NCBI RefSeq assembly: GCF_023630255.1
Contig: NZ_JALPRS010000002.1
Coordinates: 558,001 to 622,000, forward strand
From: Pontibacter deserti
GTDB lineage: Bacteria > Bacteroidota > Bacteroidia > Cytophagales > Hymenobacteraceae
DNA length: 64,000 nt
Reading direction: 5' to 3'
The position numbers and the translations under genes are program-made. This document shows, in pieces, positions 17,526 through 27,338 of the stretch (position 1 is the first letter of the stretch; each line of letters begins with the position of its first letter). Under the pieces are notes generated by a model. The model saw only the letters and a list, made by a program, of their open reading frames with translations, made no database searches and had not been told where the DNA came from.

Positions 17526-20500
17526 TACTTAATAATAGTTATACTTCCTGAAATTGGTGCTTCGTCTTTTGACAAATGAATGATGTAGTAGTAAGCGCCC
17601 AGCGGCAGTTGTTTGCCATTGCGGGTACCGTTCCATGGCTCATCGTAACCTTTGCTTTCGAAGATCTTCTCTCCCCAGCGGGTAAATATCTCCACTCGGC
17701 AATCAGGATACTTGTCCAGGTGCTCCACATAAAACACATCGTTAATGCCATCACCGTTTGGAGTCATAGCGTTCATCGGAACAATGGCCGGTACAACAGT
17801 TACCGTTACTGAAGCAGTAGCTGTACAACCTTCCGGAGTTGTGATGGTTACAGTGTAAGTAGTGGTTACATCTGGGTTGGCAAGTGGAGAAGCGGCAGTT
17901 GGGTCTGTTAAACCAGTAGCCGGAGACCAGCTGTAAGTTGCACCGCCACTGGCAACCAACTTCGTAGATTTACCCTGCATAATTGTTACATCGCCACTAA
18001 TTCGAGCTTGTGGTGCTGTTACAATAATTTTTACTTCCTGGCGCGCTGCGCTTTCGCAGTTGTTGCTGTTCACGGCCTGTACCCAGTAAGAAGTAGTAAC
18101 ACTTGGGGTAGCTCTATAAGTAGTTCCTTCGGCAAGGTAAGTACCGCCTTGTGGTGCATCGTACCATTCCAACCTTGTGCCGGCTGCTACACCGGTAGCC
18201 TGCAAAGTAGCACTTGCTCCAGGGCATATAGAAACAGAAGCTATACCTGGCACAGTTGGCAACGGTACTACTTCCATCTTTACGGCATTACTAATATGGT
18301 CTGCACAAGGGCCTGACGAACGTACCACACGTCTGTACCAGGTAGTTCTGGTTAATGCTTCGGTTGGAGCGTAATGCTGGCCTGTAGCACCGGAAATGTT
18401 GGTAAAGTTTCCGCCGTCTGTGCTTTGCTGCCACTGGTAATTGTAAGGTTCTGAAGTTTCGAAAGCTACGGAGCCAGTGAGGGCAGCCGGTATACTTCCA
18501 CTGCAGATCGTCTGTGCTGTACTGATGGTGTTATCCGTGATTAACTGATTAACTGTGATAGTTACTGCACGACGGGTACTGCTGGCACAGTTAGTTGCAT
18601 TTACAGCTTCTACATAATAGGTAGTGCTGGTACGCAATGGCTGTGTTGTAAAGGTGATACCAGAGCCGATCGCGGTTCCGCCGGAAGCAGTATAGAACCA
18701 GCGGTAAGTAATGCTGCTGGCGCCAGTAGCGGGATTCTTGATACGAAGCGTAGCAGTGCTGCCTTCGCAAATCGTAATATTATCGGCTAGTGGCGTAGCT
18801 GGCAGTGGAGATACTGTAATTTTTACTGCGCTGCTTATACTTTCGCCGCATGGTCCGGCCACTCTTACTCTTCTTCTGAACCAGGTATCCTGCGTTAGTG
18901 CATCCGGTGCATAGTTCTGCGCATAAGCTCCAACTATACTTACATAGTTTACACCATCGTTAGAGCGTTCCCACTGGTAAGCTGGTGTGGCTGCACCTAT
19001 ACCTGAAGGCAATGAACCTTGTAATGGTGCTGGTATGGCGCCGCTGCAAATTGTTTGCTCACCTGAGGTAATGGTGTTATTGGATATCGCAGAAGAAATA
19101 TTCACAGTTACTGCTTCTGATGGACCTGCACAGTATTGTGTTGTGCCAGGTATAGCTCTGAAAGCCGTTACATAGAATATAGCCTTAGATGACAATGGAA
19201 CAGTAGTGTAAGTAGTGCCGGTGTGCAGGAATGTGCCATTGGCATCAAACCATTTGTACACTAGTTCAGCCTCAGGTGCAACAACTGATAAGGTAGCACT
19301 GCTGCCAGTACAAACTGTAGCATCATCAGCTACCGGAAGGCCTGGTTTGCCTACTACCAGTACGTTGGCCTGTACTCTGCTGCTACTGATACAACCTGCT
19401 GCGTTTACGGCTTCGATGTAGTAAGATTTGCTTGAGTACAGCGCTTCCTGTGAAGTATAGGAAATACCGGAACCTATCAGTGTAGTACCGGCGGCATCGT
19501 TATACCATCTGTACTCCAGTGCAGGGTCAGGATTTTTAACAAACAGTGTTACGGTTTCGCCGGAGCAGATTGAAGCATTGGAAACAGCCGGTGTAGCCGG
19601 TAACTGCGCTACACTTACCACCACCGCTTTGCGTGTAGGGCTTGCACAACCTGTAGCTGTTACTGCTTCTACATAATACGTGGTGCTGGCTGTAAGCCCA
19701 CTGATAGAGTGGCTGCTGCCGGTTGCCAGCAATTTACCTGCTCCATCATACCATCTGTAGTTCAAAGCAGCATCAGGCTGTGTTATGCGCAATGTTACTG
19801 TCTGGCCGGCACAGACTGCCTGGTTAGCTGCCATTGGCGTAGCTGGTAACTGCGAAACCTTAACAGTAACAGCAGTTCTGGTACTTATACAGCCTGAACC
19901 ATTATGAGCTTCAACAAAGTATGTTCTGTCTGATGTTAAAGCGCCTGTCTCGAAAGTTGTTCCTGATGCAAGTGCTATGCCGCCTGTTGCTACGCTGTAC
20001 CATTTATAGGTTAAGCCAGCGCTTGCCTGTTTCACAACCAAGGTAGTGCCGGTACCGGAGCAGATGGCCTCGTTGTCTACCTCAGGAGCTGTCGGCAGTT
20101 GCATTACACTTACTGTTACCGCTTTGCGCTGGCTGGCGCAAGCCTGAGCAGTGGTAGTATAAGCCTCTACATAATAAACAGTGTTCTGAGTTAATTTGCT
20201 GGTCTGGAAAGATGAGCCATTGGCTACCAGCGTTCCGTTTCCGTCAAACCATCTGTAGTTCAGTTTTACATCCGGGTTATTAACCGATAGGGTTGTGTGC
20301 TCGCCGGAGCAGATCACTTTGTCTGCTGCCTGTGGTATGGATGGAAGTGGCGTTACAAAAACATTTACAGCTTTTCGTGGGCTAACGCAACCGCTTCCAT
20401 TCACTGCTTCTACATAGTAAGTAGTTTCAGCCTGAACGCCATCTATGGTATACATGATGCCACTTGCAAGGCTGTTACCCCCTGTAGCCACACTGAACCA

Positions 20501-23500
20501 ACGGTAAGTATAACCTAGCTCAGGAGCCGATACAGCCAGGGTTGCCTTTGCACCGGCACAAGCTGTAATGTTATTGGCTTGTGGAGTTATAGGGGCAGCA
20601 ATGGTTGTGACTTTTACTATGTTGCTTTTCTGCTCAGGGCAGGTACCTGTAGGCACAAACGCCACTCTTCTGAACCAGGTAGTTACATACGTAACAGGTG
20701 GCTGGTAATCTCTGCCGGTAGCACCCGGTATAATATTGTAGTTGATGCCGTCTTCGCTGCTTTCCCACTGGTAAGTAACTGTTCCGCTACCGCTCATGGC
20801 CGATGAACCTATAAGTTTTGCCGGTACAGATGCGCTGCAGATAGTCTGGTTTGCTGTAACAGTGTTGTTGGAAATAGGCTGAGAAACAAATGCAGTAACC
20901 AGCGTACGCGCCTGGTTTATACATCCTGATGTGGTGACTGCCTCTACATAATAAACAGCATCTGCAGTTAGCACCGGAGTAGTAAAGGTTGTGCCGGTAG
21001 ATAGCAGTGTTTCGTTGTCATCGTACCAGTTGTATACTATAGTTGGTGTTGCATTCTTCACGAAAAGAGTAGCCGTACTTCCCGCACAAATGCGGGCATC
21101 ATCAGCCGCCGGAGCGGCTGGCAGCGGTGTAACTGTTACATTAACAGCTTCGCGAGGGCTGACACAGCTTGGCGATGACTGAGTGGCGGCTTCAACATAA
21201 AATGTTGTGTTTGCATACAGAAGGTCAGCTGGCTGGTAACTGGTTCCGGTTGCCAGCGGTGCTCCATTCTTGTCATACCAACGGTAAATCAGGGTGGCAT
21301 CAGGTGACGAAACAGTAAACGTTACTCGCTCGCCGGCACAAATCGTTTGATCAGAAGCGACAGGCATTGCCGGTTGTGGCGTAACCGTAACAGATACTGC
21401 CCGGCGTGATGAGCTGATGCAACCATATGCCGAAACAGCTTCTACATAAAATGTTCTGTTAGAAGTAAGCGCGTTAGTAGTATAGCTGGATCCGGTTCTA
21501 ACTGGCGTTCCGCCTGTTGCTACAGTATACCAGTTATAAGTAACATCTGGTGCTACAGTGCTAACAGTTAAAGTAGCAGGAGACCCGGAGCAAACAGTAA
21601 CGTTATTTACTACCGGAACAGTTGGCAGTGGCGTTACATTTACTGCTACTGCCTTACGACCGCTCGTACAAGCTGGCGTTCCGCCTGTAGTTACCTCAAC
21701 ATAATATATGGCATTGCTGTTAAGTACACCTGTAGTATAAGTAGTACCTGTTGCCAGTAGCGCACCACCCGAATCATACCAGCGGTAAGTATAGCTGAGT
21801 GTAGGAGATGTTACAGCTAGTGTAGCCTGCTGTCCTGCACAAATCGTCTGGTCTTCGGCAAGTGGCAGGGCTGGTGTTGGTGTAACGGTTACAGCTACAG
21901 CTTTACGGGCACTGGAGCATCCGTTTGCACTTACAGCTTCTACATAATAAGTAACGGAGCTGCTAAGTATACCTGTAGTGAAAGAGTCGCCGGTAGCCAG
22001 GCTGCTGCCGCCGGTAGCAACATTGTACCAGCGATAGGTAAGTGTAGCATCCGGTGTGTTTACTTTAAGTGTAGTAGTGCTGCCTTCGCATATTGTTTTG
22101 CTGTCAGCAAGTGGCGTTACAGGTATTGGTGCTACGGTAACCTGTACCACGTTACTATAATGCTCCGGACAAGTACCACTGGCTGTTTTTACTCTTCTTC
22201 GGTACCAGGTTGTAGCAGTAAGAGCGGCTGGCGAATAGTTCTGGCTTGTAGCATTTGCGATGGCCGTAAAGTTTGTGCCATTCTCGCTGCGTTCCCACTG
22301 GTAAGCAAAGTCGCTGCCGTTAGCTGCTGGTAGTGTTCCTGTAATCTGGGCTGGTGTGCTACCGCTGCAAATGGTCTGGTTTGCTGAGATCGTATTGTTT
22401 GTGATCGGGGTTGTTACAGTTACAGATACTGTTCTGCGGGACGGACTTGCGCAGGCAGTTATCGTGTTTATAACAGCTTCCAGTTGATAAGTAGCACTGT
22501 AGCCTAGGATTTCAGTTGTGTAAGAGATACCGGTTGCTACTAAAATGCCGCTTTCATACCAGCGGTAGATCAGGCCTGGTTCAGGGTTTTTCACCCAAAG
22601 GGTAGCGTTGTCGCCGGCGCAGATAATTGCATTGTCAGCATCCGGAGTAGCCGGAAGTGATGTAACCTGTACTGTAACTGCACCACGAGACGCACTGGCG
22701 CAACCGCCGGTTGTAACTGCTTCTACATAATAAGTAACTGTGCCATTAACAGAGTTGATTGCATAAGTATTACCTGTAGCCAGTAATGTTCCGCCTGAAG
22801 CAGCTGTATACCATCTGTAAGTTAAGTTTGCATCCGGATCTTTAACAGCCAGGGTAGCAGGAGCACCCGCACAAATAGCTATACTTTCAGCAGTTGGTGT
22901 AGCTGGTAGCGGTGTTACGGTTACAGTAACCTGAGCTCTTGTACTTACGCAACCTGCTGTTGTAGCTGCTTCCAGATAATATACTCTGTTAGAAGTAAGG
23001 TTGCCCGTATTAAATGTAACGCCCGTTGCAATGGCAGAACCTCCTGTTGGCGAAGTATACCAGTTGTAGATTAAGTTCACATCAGGCGATTGCACAGTTA
23101 AGTTCGTTGACGTGCCTGTGCAGATGGCGGCATCCGAAGCAACCGGAGTAGTCGGGATCGGGCTAACAGTTACTACTACAGCTTTGCGCGAACTGGTGCA
23201 GACAGGACTTGTTACAGTTGATGCCTCAACAAAGAAGGTGGTGCTGTTAGTTAAAATTTCAGTAGTATACGTTGTTCCGGTTGTAAGAAGGTCACCGTTA
23301 ACATTATACCAGCGATATGTTAACGTAGGATCCGGCGCTGTAACCGAAAGGGTAGTAGTCTGGCCGGAACATATAGTTCGGTCAGAAGCCTGAGGTGTAG
23401 CCGGTTGTGGTTTAACCGTAACCGTAACTGCTCTTCTGCCACTAACGCAACCAGCCGAGCTGGTAGCATCAACATAATAAGTGGTAGTTGCTGTAAGTGT

Positions 23501-26500
23501 TTCAGTAGTTAATGATGGGCCTACTCCAAGCGGGTTTACTCCTGTTGAAGAAGTATACCACTTGTAAGTTAAAGATGCATCGGGGGAGGTAATGTTAAGC
23601 TTAGCAGTTTCGCCGGAGCATATAGTTATACTTGCTGCAGCAGGCGTAACCGGAAGCGGAGAAACAGTAACTTTTATAACATTGCTTACATGTTCAGGAC
23701 AAGAGCCTGCCGACGATTTTACTTTTCTTCTGAACCAGGTGCTGATGGTAAGCGAACCGGGCGCGAAAGATGCATTATTGGCGCCGGCTATACTTGAGAA
23801 GTTAACGCCGTCTTCGCTGCGTTCCCATTGGTAAGTATAGGTTCCGTTTCCACCTGATGGCGTAGTACCAGTTAAAGTGTTTGGTGTGCCGCCGCTGCAA
23901 ATGGTCTGGTTTGCATAGATAGTATTATTGCTGATGTTTGGAGTTACAGTTACAATTACTGTTCTGCGGGCCGGGCTTGTGCAGGCAGTACTGGAGTTAG
24001 CCACTGCTTCAACATAAAAAGTAGTGCTGCTACCCAGGATATCTGTTGTAAAAGTAACGCCTGAAGAAAGCAATGTGCCACCTGAGTACCAATTGTAAGT
24101 AGCCGTAGGGTCAGGGTTTTTAACAAACAATACTGCAGCATCACCCGAACAGACAGTAGTATTATCTACATCAGGTATAGCTGGCAATGGAGTTACTGTT
24201 ACATACACTGCTTTTCTATCGGGGCTGGTACAACCGCCTGCTGTGGCCGCCTCCAGGTAAAAAGTAGTGTTTGCTGATAATATGTCGGTGGTATAGTTGG
24301 TGCCTGTGGCTAGCAAAGTGCCATCTGTTTCAGCATCATACCAGCGGTATACCAGGTTTGCATCTGCTGCCAGTACTTTTAACGTTGCTGTACTTCCGGC
24401 ACAGATAGCAGCATTGTCAGCTTCAGGTATGGCTGGTAGTGGGGTTACAGTTACCGTAACCATACCGCGCGCTGTGCTTATACATCCCGACCCTGAAACT
24501 GCCTCTACGTAGTATGTTTTGTTTGATGTCAGGATACCTGTATTATAACTGGTGCCTGTTGCCAGTGCTGTTCCTCCTGTTGCAGTGGCATACCATTTAT
24601 AGGTAAGGTTTGCATCCGGTGAAGTAACCTGTAATGTAGTTCCTGTGCCGGTACAAATGTTCTGATTCTGAGCGACAGGCTGGGCAGGCAATGGATTTAC
24701 AGTAATCTTAACAGCATTGCTAACAGAAGGAGCACATTTTCCGGAAGCTGTAACTGTTCTGCGGAACCAGGTGGTTTTTGTTAGTGCACCCGGTGCATAA
24801 TCTTTACCTGTTGCACCTGTTATATTCTGGAAAAGGCTGCCATCCTCAGAGAAAGCCCACTGGTAAGTAAAGCCTCCGCCGCCACCTGCAGGTAGCGTAC
24901 CTTGTAATGCAGCCGGGGTAGCGCCACTACAAATAGCCTGATCTGCGGTTAGCGTATTGTTTGTTATAGCCGGGGTAACTGTTACCTGCACCATTGTCTG
25001 CGGGCTGGCACAACCAGGGGATGCTTTCGTTACGGCTTCTACATAGAAAACAGCATCTGCTGTAAGTGGGCCTGTGTTATAATTTATACCTGTTGCCAGT
25101 AGGTTTTGGTTACTATCGTACCATCTGTAGAAAATAGTAGCATCAGTTGGGTTAACTGCCAGAGTAGCACTGTTGCCTTCGCAAACTATAGCATTTGCTG
25201 CAGTAGGGGCAGGAGGTAATGCTGTAACCGTTACATCTACGGAGCGACGTGTAGTATAACAACCTGAAGTTGCGGTAGCCTCAACATAATAAGTTTTACT
25301 GGTTGTAAGGGGTACTGTAGTATAAGAAGTACCGGTTGCCAGCACAGTTCCACCAACTTCTACATCGTACCAGCTATAAGTAAAGCCAGGGTCCGGATTT
25401 GTAACCACCATGGTAGCAGGCGAACCATAACATATCATCGGCTCTACTATATCAATAGAAGCCGGCATCGGCGTTACAGTTATCAGAACAGTATTACTAT
25501 ATGTTTCGGGGCAGGTGCTGGCTGCTTTTACTCTGCGGCGGAACCAGGTAGTTGTTGTAAGTGATGCCGGGGCATAGTTTACGGCATTAGCTCCAGGTAT
25601 ATCGGTAAAGGTGCTGCCGTTGGTGCTGCGCTGCCATTGGTAAATGTAGCCGCCACCGCCACCTGCCGGGGTTGATCCAGTAAGTGGTTCAGGTTTGCCA
25701 CCCGTACACATGGCCTGATCGGCACTGATAGTATTATTGGTTATAGTTGGAGTAGAATTGGCTTTAACTTCAACTCGGGAGGAGACAAAGCAATTAGTAG
25801 ATGCAGTAGTGGTTGCTTCTACGAAATAAGAAACAGGGCCAGTTACCGGGCTTGGTGTTACAAACGTCGGACCTGTGCCCAGTAGCGTAGTGCTCGTTGC
25901 TGTGGCATACCATTTATAAACTGTGTTGCCATCGTTGTTAGTAACAGTAAAAGTAGCACGTGTGCCATAGCAAACCAATGCATCAGAAACTATAGGCGTA
26001 GCTGGCATTGGTGTTACCGTAATTTTTACCGGGTTCGTTTCTTCGCCACAACCGCCATTGTAGGCTATTCTTTTAAACCAGGTGGTCTGGTAAAGTGCTG
26101 GTGGAGTATAATCTTTGTCTTTTGCTGATGCGATCGGGCTATAACCGCTGGTGGCGTTCGTGGTGCTTTGCAGCCACTGGAATGTCATGTTTTGTGGTGC
26201 GTTCCCTGTTATCATGGCAGGAACTGTGCCGGCACAGATCTGCTGATCTCCGTTTAAAAGTGTGGCATTACCATTTGTAGAAGATACGGTTATAGTTGCC
26301 ATTGTGCGCGGAGACGTACAACCCGTGTTAGTCAACGCTTCTATGTAAACAGTTGTGTTTGTAACATTGGTCTTTGTATAAGATGTACCCCAAACCAATA
26401 ACACTCCGTTGCTATCGTACCACTTGTATAGCAGGTTCGGATCCGGGTTACTTACCCAAAGCGTAGCGTTGCTGCCGGTACATACGGCTATACTTTCAAC

Positions 26501-26872
26501 GGCTGGTGCAGTAGGTATCTTATCAATAGTTATCTGCTGCGAAGCGGTGGCAGTCTCGCCACAACTTTTAGTTACAGTAATACTGATGGTATGCGTACCT
26601 GGTGTAGGGAAGTTTATACTTGGGTAAGCCGCCGTAGACACCTCGTACCCATTAAGCACCCAACTATACTTGGTAATTGTACCACCCGGGTTGGCAGTAT
26701 ATACAGGCTGATGATTAGGGTTGGTAGCACTAAACGAAATAGTGGTTGGTCCACAGTAACGCTGTGCAGCCGGTAAGGTAACCTCCGGCTCCTGGCATTG
26801 TTGCGACAATGCAGCTGATGGTGAAAACCCGAAAAACAATATGGTTAACAGCAGCGGTAAAAGTATTCTCAT
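17525..26872 (-). CDS. Giant Ig-like repeat adhesin with T9SS type B sorting domain
   Basis: A 3115-residue surface protein. Residues 1-23 are a signal peptide (..AALS/QQ) and about 25-120 a PKD/Ig-like domain. From 121 to about 2954 it consists of 33 Ig-like units of two kinds: 25 'A' units of about 80-85 residues (pattern ICxG..ATLxVxxPDxxLTYRWY, LATGxxYTT, TYYVEAV, GCxSxRxAVxVTVTPLPATP) and 8 'B' units of about 90-95 residues (ITNNTISANQTICSG, YQWERSEDG, YAPGALTxTTWFRR, CPEHSN). A further PKD-like domain (2955-3028) precedes the C-terminal type B sorting domain (3029-3115: MTPNGDGINDVF, VEIFTRWGEKIFES, GAYYYIIHL). The architecture and the downstream SprF-like gene point to a SprB-like gliding or attachment adhesin. 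Ligand is unknown. Confidence 0.93.
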   Translation of the reverse strand: MRILLPLLLTILFFGFSPSAALSQQCQEPEVTLPAAQRYCGPTTISFSATNPNHQPVYTANPGGTITKYSWVLNGYEVSTAAYPSINFPTPGTHTISITVTKSCGETATASQQITIDKIPTAPAVESIAVCTGSNATLWVSNPDPNLLYKWYDSNGVLLVWGTSYTKTNVTNTTVYIEALTNTGCTSPRTMATITVSSTNGNATLLNGDQQICAGTVPAMITGNAPQNMTFQWLQSTTNATSGYSPIASAKDKDYTPPALYQTTWFKRIAYNGGCGEETNPVKITVTPMPATPIVSDALVCYGTRATFTVTNNDGNTVYKWYATATSTTLLGTGPTFVTPSPVTGPVSYFVEATTTASTNCFVSSRVEVKANSTPTITNNTISADQAMCTGGKPEPLTGSTPAGGGGGYIYQWQRSTNGSTFTDIPGANAVNYAPASLTTTTWFRRRVKAASTCPETYSNTVLITVTPMPASIDIVEPMICYGSPATMVVTNPDPGFTYSWYDVEVGGTVLATGTSYTTVPLTTSKTYYVEATATSGCYTTRRSVDVTVTALPPAPTAANAIVCEGNSATLAVNPTDATIFYRWYDSNQNLLATGINYNTGPLTADAVFYVEAVTKASPGCASPQTMVQVTVTPAITNNTLTADQAICSGATPAALQGTLPAGGGGGFTYQWAFSEDGSLFQNITGATGKDYAPGALTKTTWFRRTVTASGKCAPSVSNAVKITVNPLPAQPVAQNQNICTGTGTTLQVTSPDANLTYKWYATATGGTALATGTSYNTGILTSNKTYYVEAVSGSGCISTARGMVTVTVTPLPAIPEADNAAICAGSTATLKVLAADANLVYRWYDAETDGTLLATGTNYTTDILSANTTFYLEAATAGGCTSPDRKAVYVTVTPLPAIPDVDNTTVCSGDAAVLFVKNPDPTATYNWYSGGTLLSSGVTFTTDILGSSTTFYVEAVANSSTACTSPARRTVIVTVTPNISNNTIYANQTICSGGTPNTLTGTTPSGGNGTYTYQWERSEDGVNFSSIAGANNASFAPGSLTISTWFRRKVKSSAGSCPEHVSNVIKVTVSPLPVTPAAASITICSGETAKLNITSPDASLTYKWYTSSTGVNPLGVGPSLTTETLTATTTYYVDATSSAGCVSGRRAVTVTVKPQPATPQASDRTICSGQTTTLSVTAPDPTLTYRWYNVNGDLLTTGTTYTTEILTNSTTFFVEASTVTSPVCTSSRKAVVVTVSPIPTTPVASDAAICTGTSTNLTVQSPDVNLIYNWYTSPTGGSAIATGVTFNTGNLTSNRVYYLEAATTAGCVSTRAQVTVTVTPLPATPTAESIAICAGAPATLAVKDPDANLTYRWYTAASGGTLLATGNTYAINSVNGTVTYYVEAVTTGGCASASRGAVTVQVTSLPATPDADNAIICAGDNATLWVKNPEPGLIYRWYESGILVATGISYTTEILGYSATYQLEAVINTITACASPSRRTVSVTVTTPITNNTISANQTICSGSTPAQITGTLPAANGSDFAYQWERSENGTNFTAIANATSQNYSPAALTATTWYRRRVKTASGTCPEHYSNVVQVTVAPIPVTPLADSKTICEGSTTTLKVNTPDATLTYRWYNVATGGSSLATGDSFTTGILSSSVTYYVEAVSANGCSSARKAVAVTVTPTPALPLAEDQTICAGQQATLAVTSPTLSYTYRWYDSGGALLATGTTYTTGVLNSNAIYYVEVTTGGTPACTSGRKAVAVNVTPLPTVPVVNNVTVCSGSPATLTVSTVAPDVTYNWYTVATGGTPVRTGSSYTTNALTSNRTFYVEAVSAYGCISSSRRAVSVTVTPQPAMPVASDQTICAGERVTFTVSSPDATLIYRWYDKNGAPLATGTSYQPADLLYANTTFYVEAATQSSPSCVSPREAVNVTVTPLPAAPAADDARICAGSTATLFVKNATPTIVYNWYDDNETLLSTGTTFTTPVLTADAVYYVEAVTTSGCINQARTLVTAFVSQPISNNTVTANQTICSASVPAKLIGSSAMSGSGTVTYQWESSEDGINYNIIPGATGRDYQPPVTYVTTWFRRVAFVPTGTCPEQKSNIVKVTTIAAPITPQANNITACAGAKATLAVSAPELGYTYRWFSVATGGNSLASGIMYTIDGVQAETTYYVEAVNGSGCVSPRKAVNVFVTPLPSIPQAADKVICSGEHTTLSVNNPDVKLNYRWFDGNGTLVANGSSFQTSKLTQNTVYYVEAYTTTAQACASQRKAVTVSVMQLPTAPEVDNEAICSGTGTTLVVKQASAGLTYKWYSVATGGIALASGTTFETGALTSDRTYFVEAHNGSGCISTRTAVTVKVSQLPATPMAANQAVCAGQTVTLRITQPDAALNYRWYDGAGKLLATGSSHSISGLTASTTYYVEAVTATGCASPTRKAVVVSVAQLPATPAVSNASICSGETVTLFVKNPDPALEYRWYNDAAGTTLIGSGISYTSQEALYSSKSYYIEAVNAAGCISSSRVQANVLVVGKPGLPVADDATVCTGSSATLSVVAPEAELVYKWFDANGTFLHTGTTYTTVPLSSKAIFYVTAFRAIPGTTQYCAGPSEAVTVNISSAISNNTITSGEQTICSGAIPAPLQGSLPSGIGAATPAYQWERSNDGVNYVSIVGAYAQNYAPDALTQDTWFRRRVRVAGPCGESISSAVKITVSPLPATPLADNITICEGSTATLRIKNPATGASSITYRWFYTASGGTAIGSGITFTTQPLRTSTTYYVEAVNATNCASSTRRAVTITVNQLITDNTISTAQTICSGSIPAALTGSVAFETSEPYNYQWQQSTDGGNFTNISGATGQHYAPTEALTRTTWYRRVVRSSGPCADHISNAVKMEVVPLPTVPGIASVSICPGASATLQATGVAAGTRLEWYDAPQGGTYLAEGTTYRATPSVTTSYWVQAVNSNNCESAARQEVKIIVTAPQARISGDVTIMQGKSTKLVASGGATYSWSPATGLTDPTAASPLANPDVTTTYTVTITTPEGCTATASVTVTVVPAIVPMNAMTPNGDGINDVFYVEHLDKYPDCRVEIFTRWGEKIFESKGYDEPWNGTRNGKQLPLGAYYYIIHLSKDEAPISGSITIIK
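18011..26512 (-). repeat. Array of 33 Ig-like coding repeats (25 A-type, 8 B-type)
   Basis: In protein order the units run A1-B-A1-B-A2-B-A3-B-A5-B-A5-B-A6-B-A1-B-A1 (numbers are A units in each group). Every unit has two cysteines, one in the ICxG-like motif near its start and one in the GCxS or CPEH-like motif near its end. The last A unit before B4 and the last before B5 are especially alike (VDN/ADN.., ACTSPARRTV/ACASPSRRTV), which suggests duplication of whole B-plus-A blocks. Confidence 0.85.
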
Positions 26873-27285
26873 AAGCAGTTAGTATTACTGTAGCACTTAA
26901 TAATCACCTTTGTAAAAATTGCACAAAAAAAGTATTAATTATTGATGTTGTAAACATGCGTTATGTTTGATGTATCAATAACTTAATTTGAATAATAATC
27001 AGAAAATCTGAGCTGGATTTGTAAGCAATATTACTAAAATATAGTTTCTGGAAAAGTAAATTTTTGTTCGTATTGCGCTGAAAGTTAATAAATAACATAA
27101 CTATAATATATCTACTAGCTAATTAAAAGGAAAAATAAAAGCTAGTAGTAATTATGATTTTATAAATAATGTATGTAATAATTTATATCTGTATGAATTT
27201 GTATTATAGTTGATAGAGGAGGGAGTGGTTTGTTAAGTACAAAATAGAAGTATAGCCTGATATACCATTGACCTTTAAATCAAAC
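26873..27285. other. AT-rich intergenic region upstream of the adhesin gene
   Basis: About 410 bases, very AT-rich, with no convincing gene. It must contain the adhesin promoter on the minus strand. Near 26928-26935 there is TACTTTTT, one base off the -7 consensus, but no matching -33 element. No repeat structure was recognised. Confidence 0.5.
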
Positions 27286-27288
27286 AAA

Positions 27289-27316
27289 AAAGCCCCAATC
27301 ATTTGACCGGGGCTTT
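27289..27316 (-). terminator. Hairpin terminator after the first M14 peptidase
   Basis: Arms AAAGCCCC (27289-27296) and GGGGCTTT (27309-27316) with a 12-base loop. On the minus strand the stem is followed by TTTTTTGTTTG. It lies 23 bases past the stop codon. Confidence 0.85.
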
Positions 27317-27338
27317 CCTGTTTTAGCTTGTTTTATAC

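Noticed and set aside
18011..26512. Periodic repeats that might look like CRISPR or satellite DNA
   Set aside because: They lie in one open frame and are conserved as protein units of 80-95 residues; there is no constant short repeat with unique spacers.
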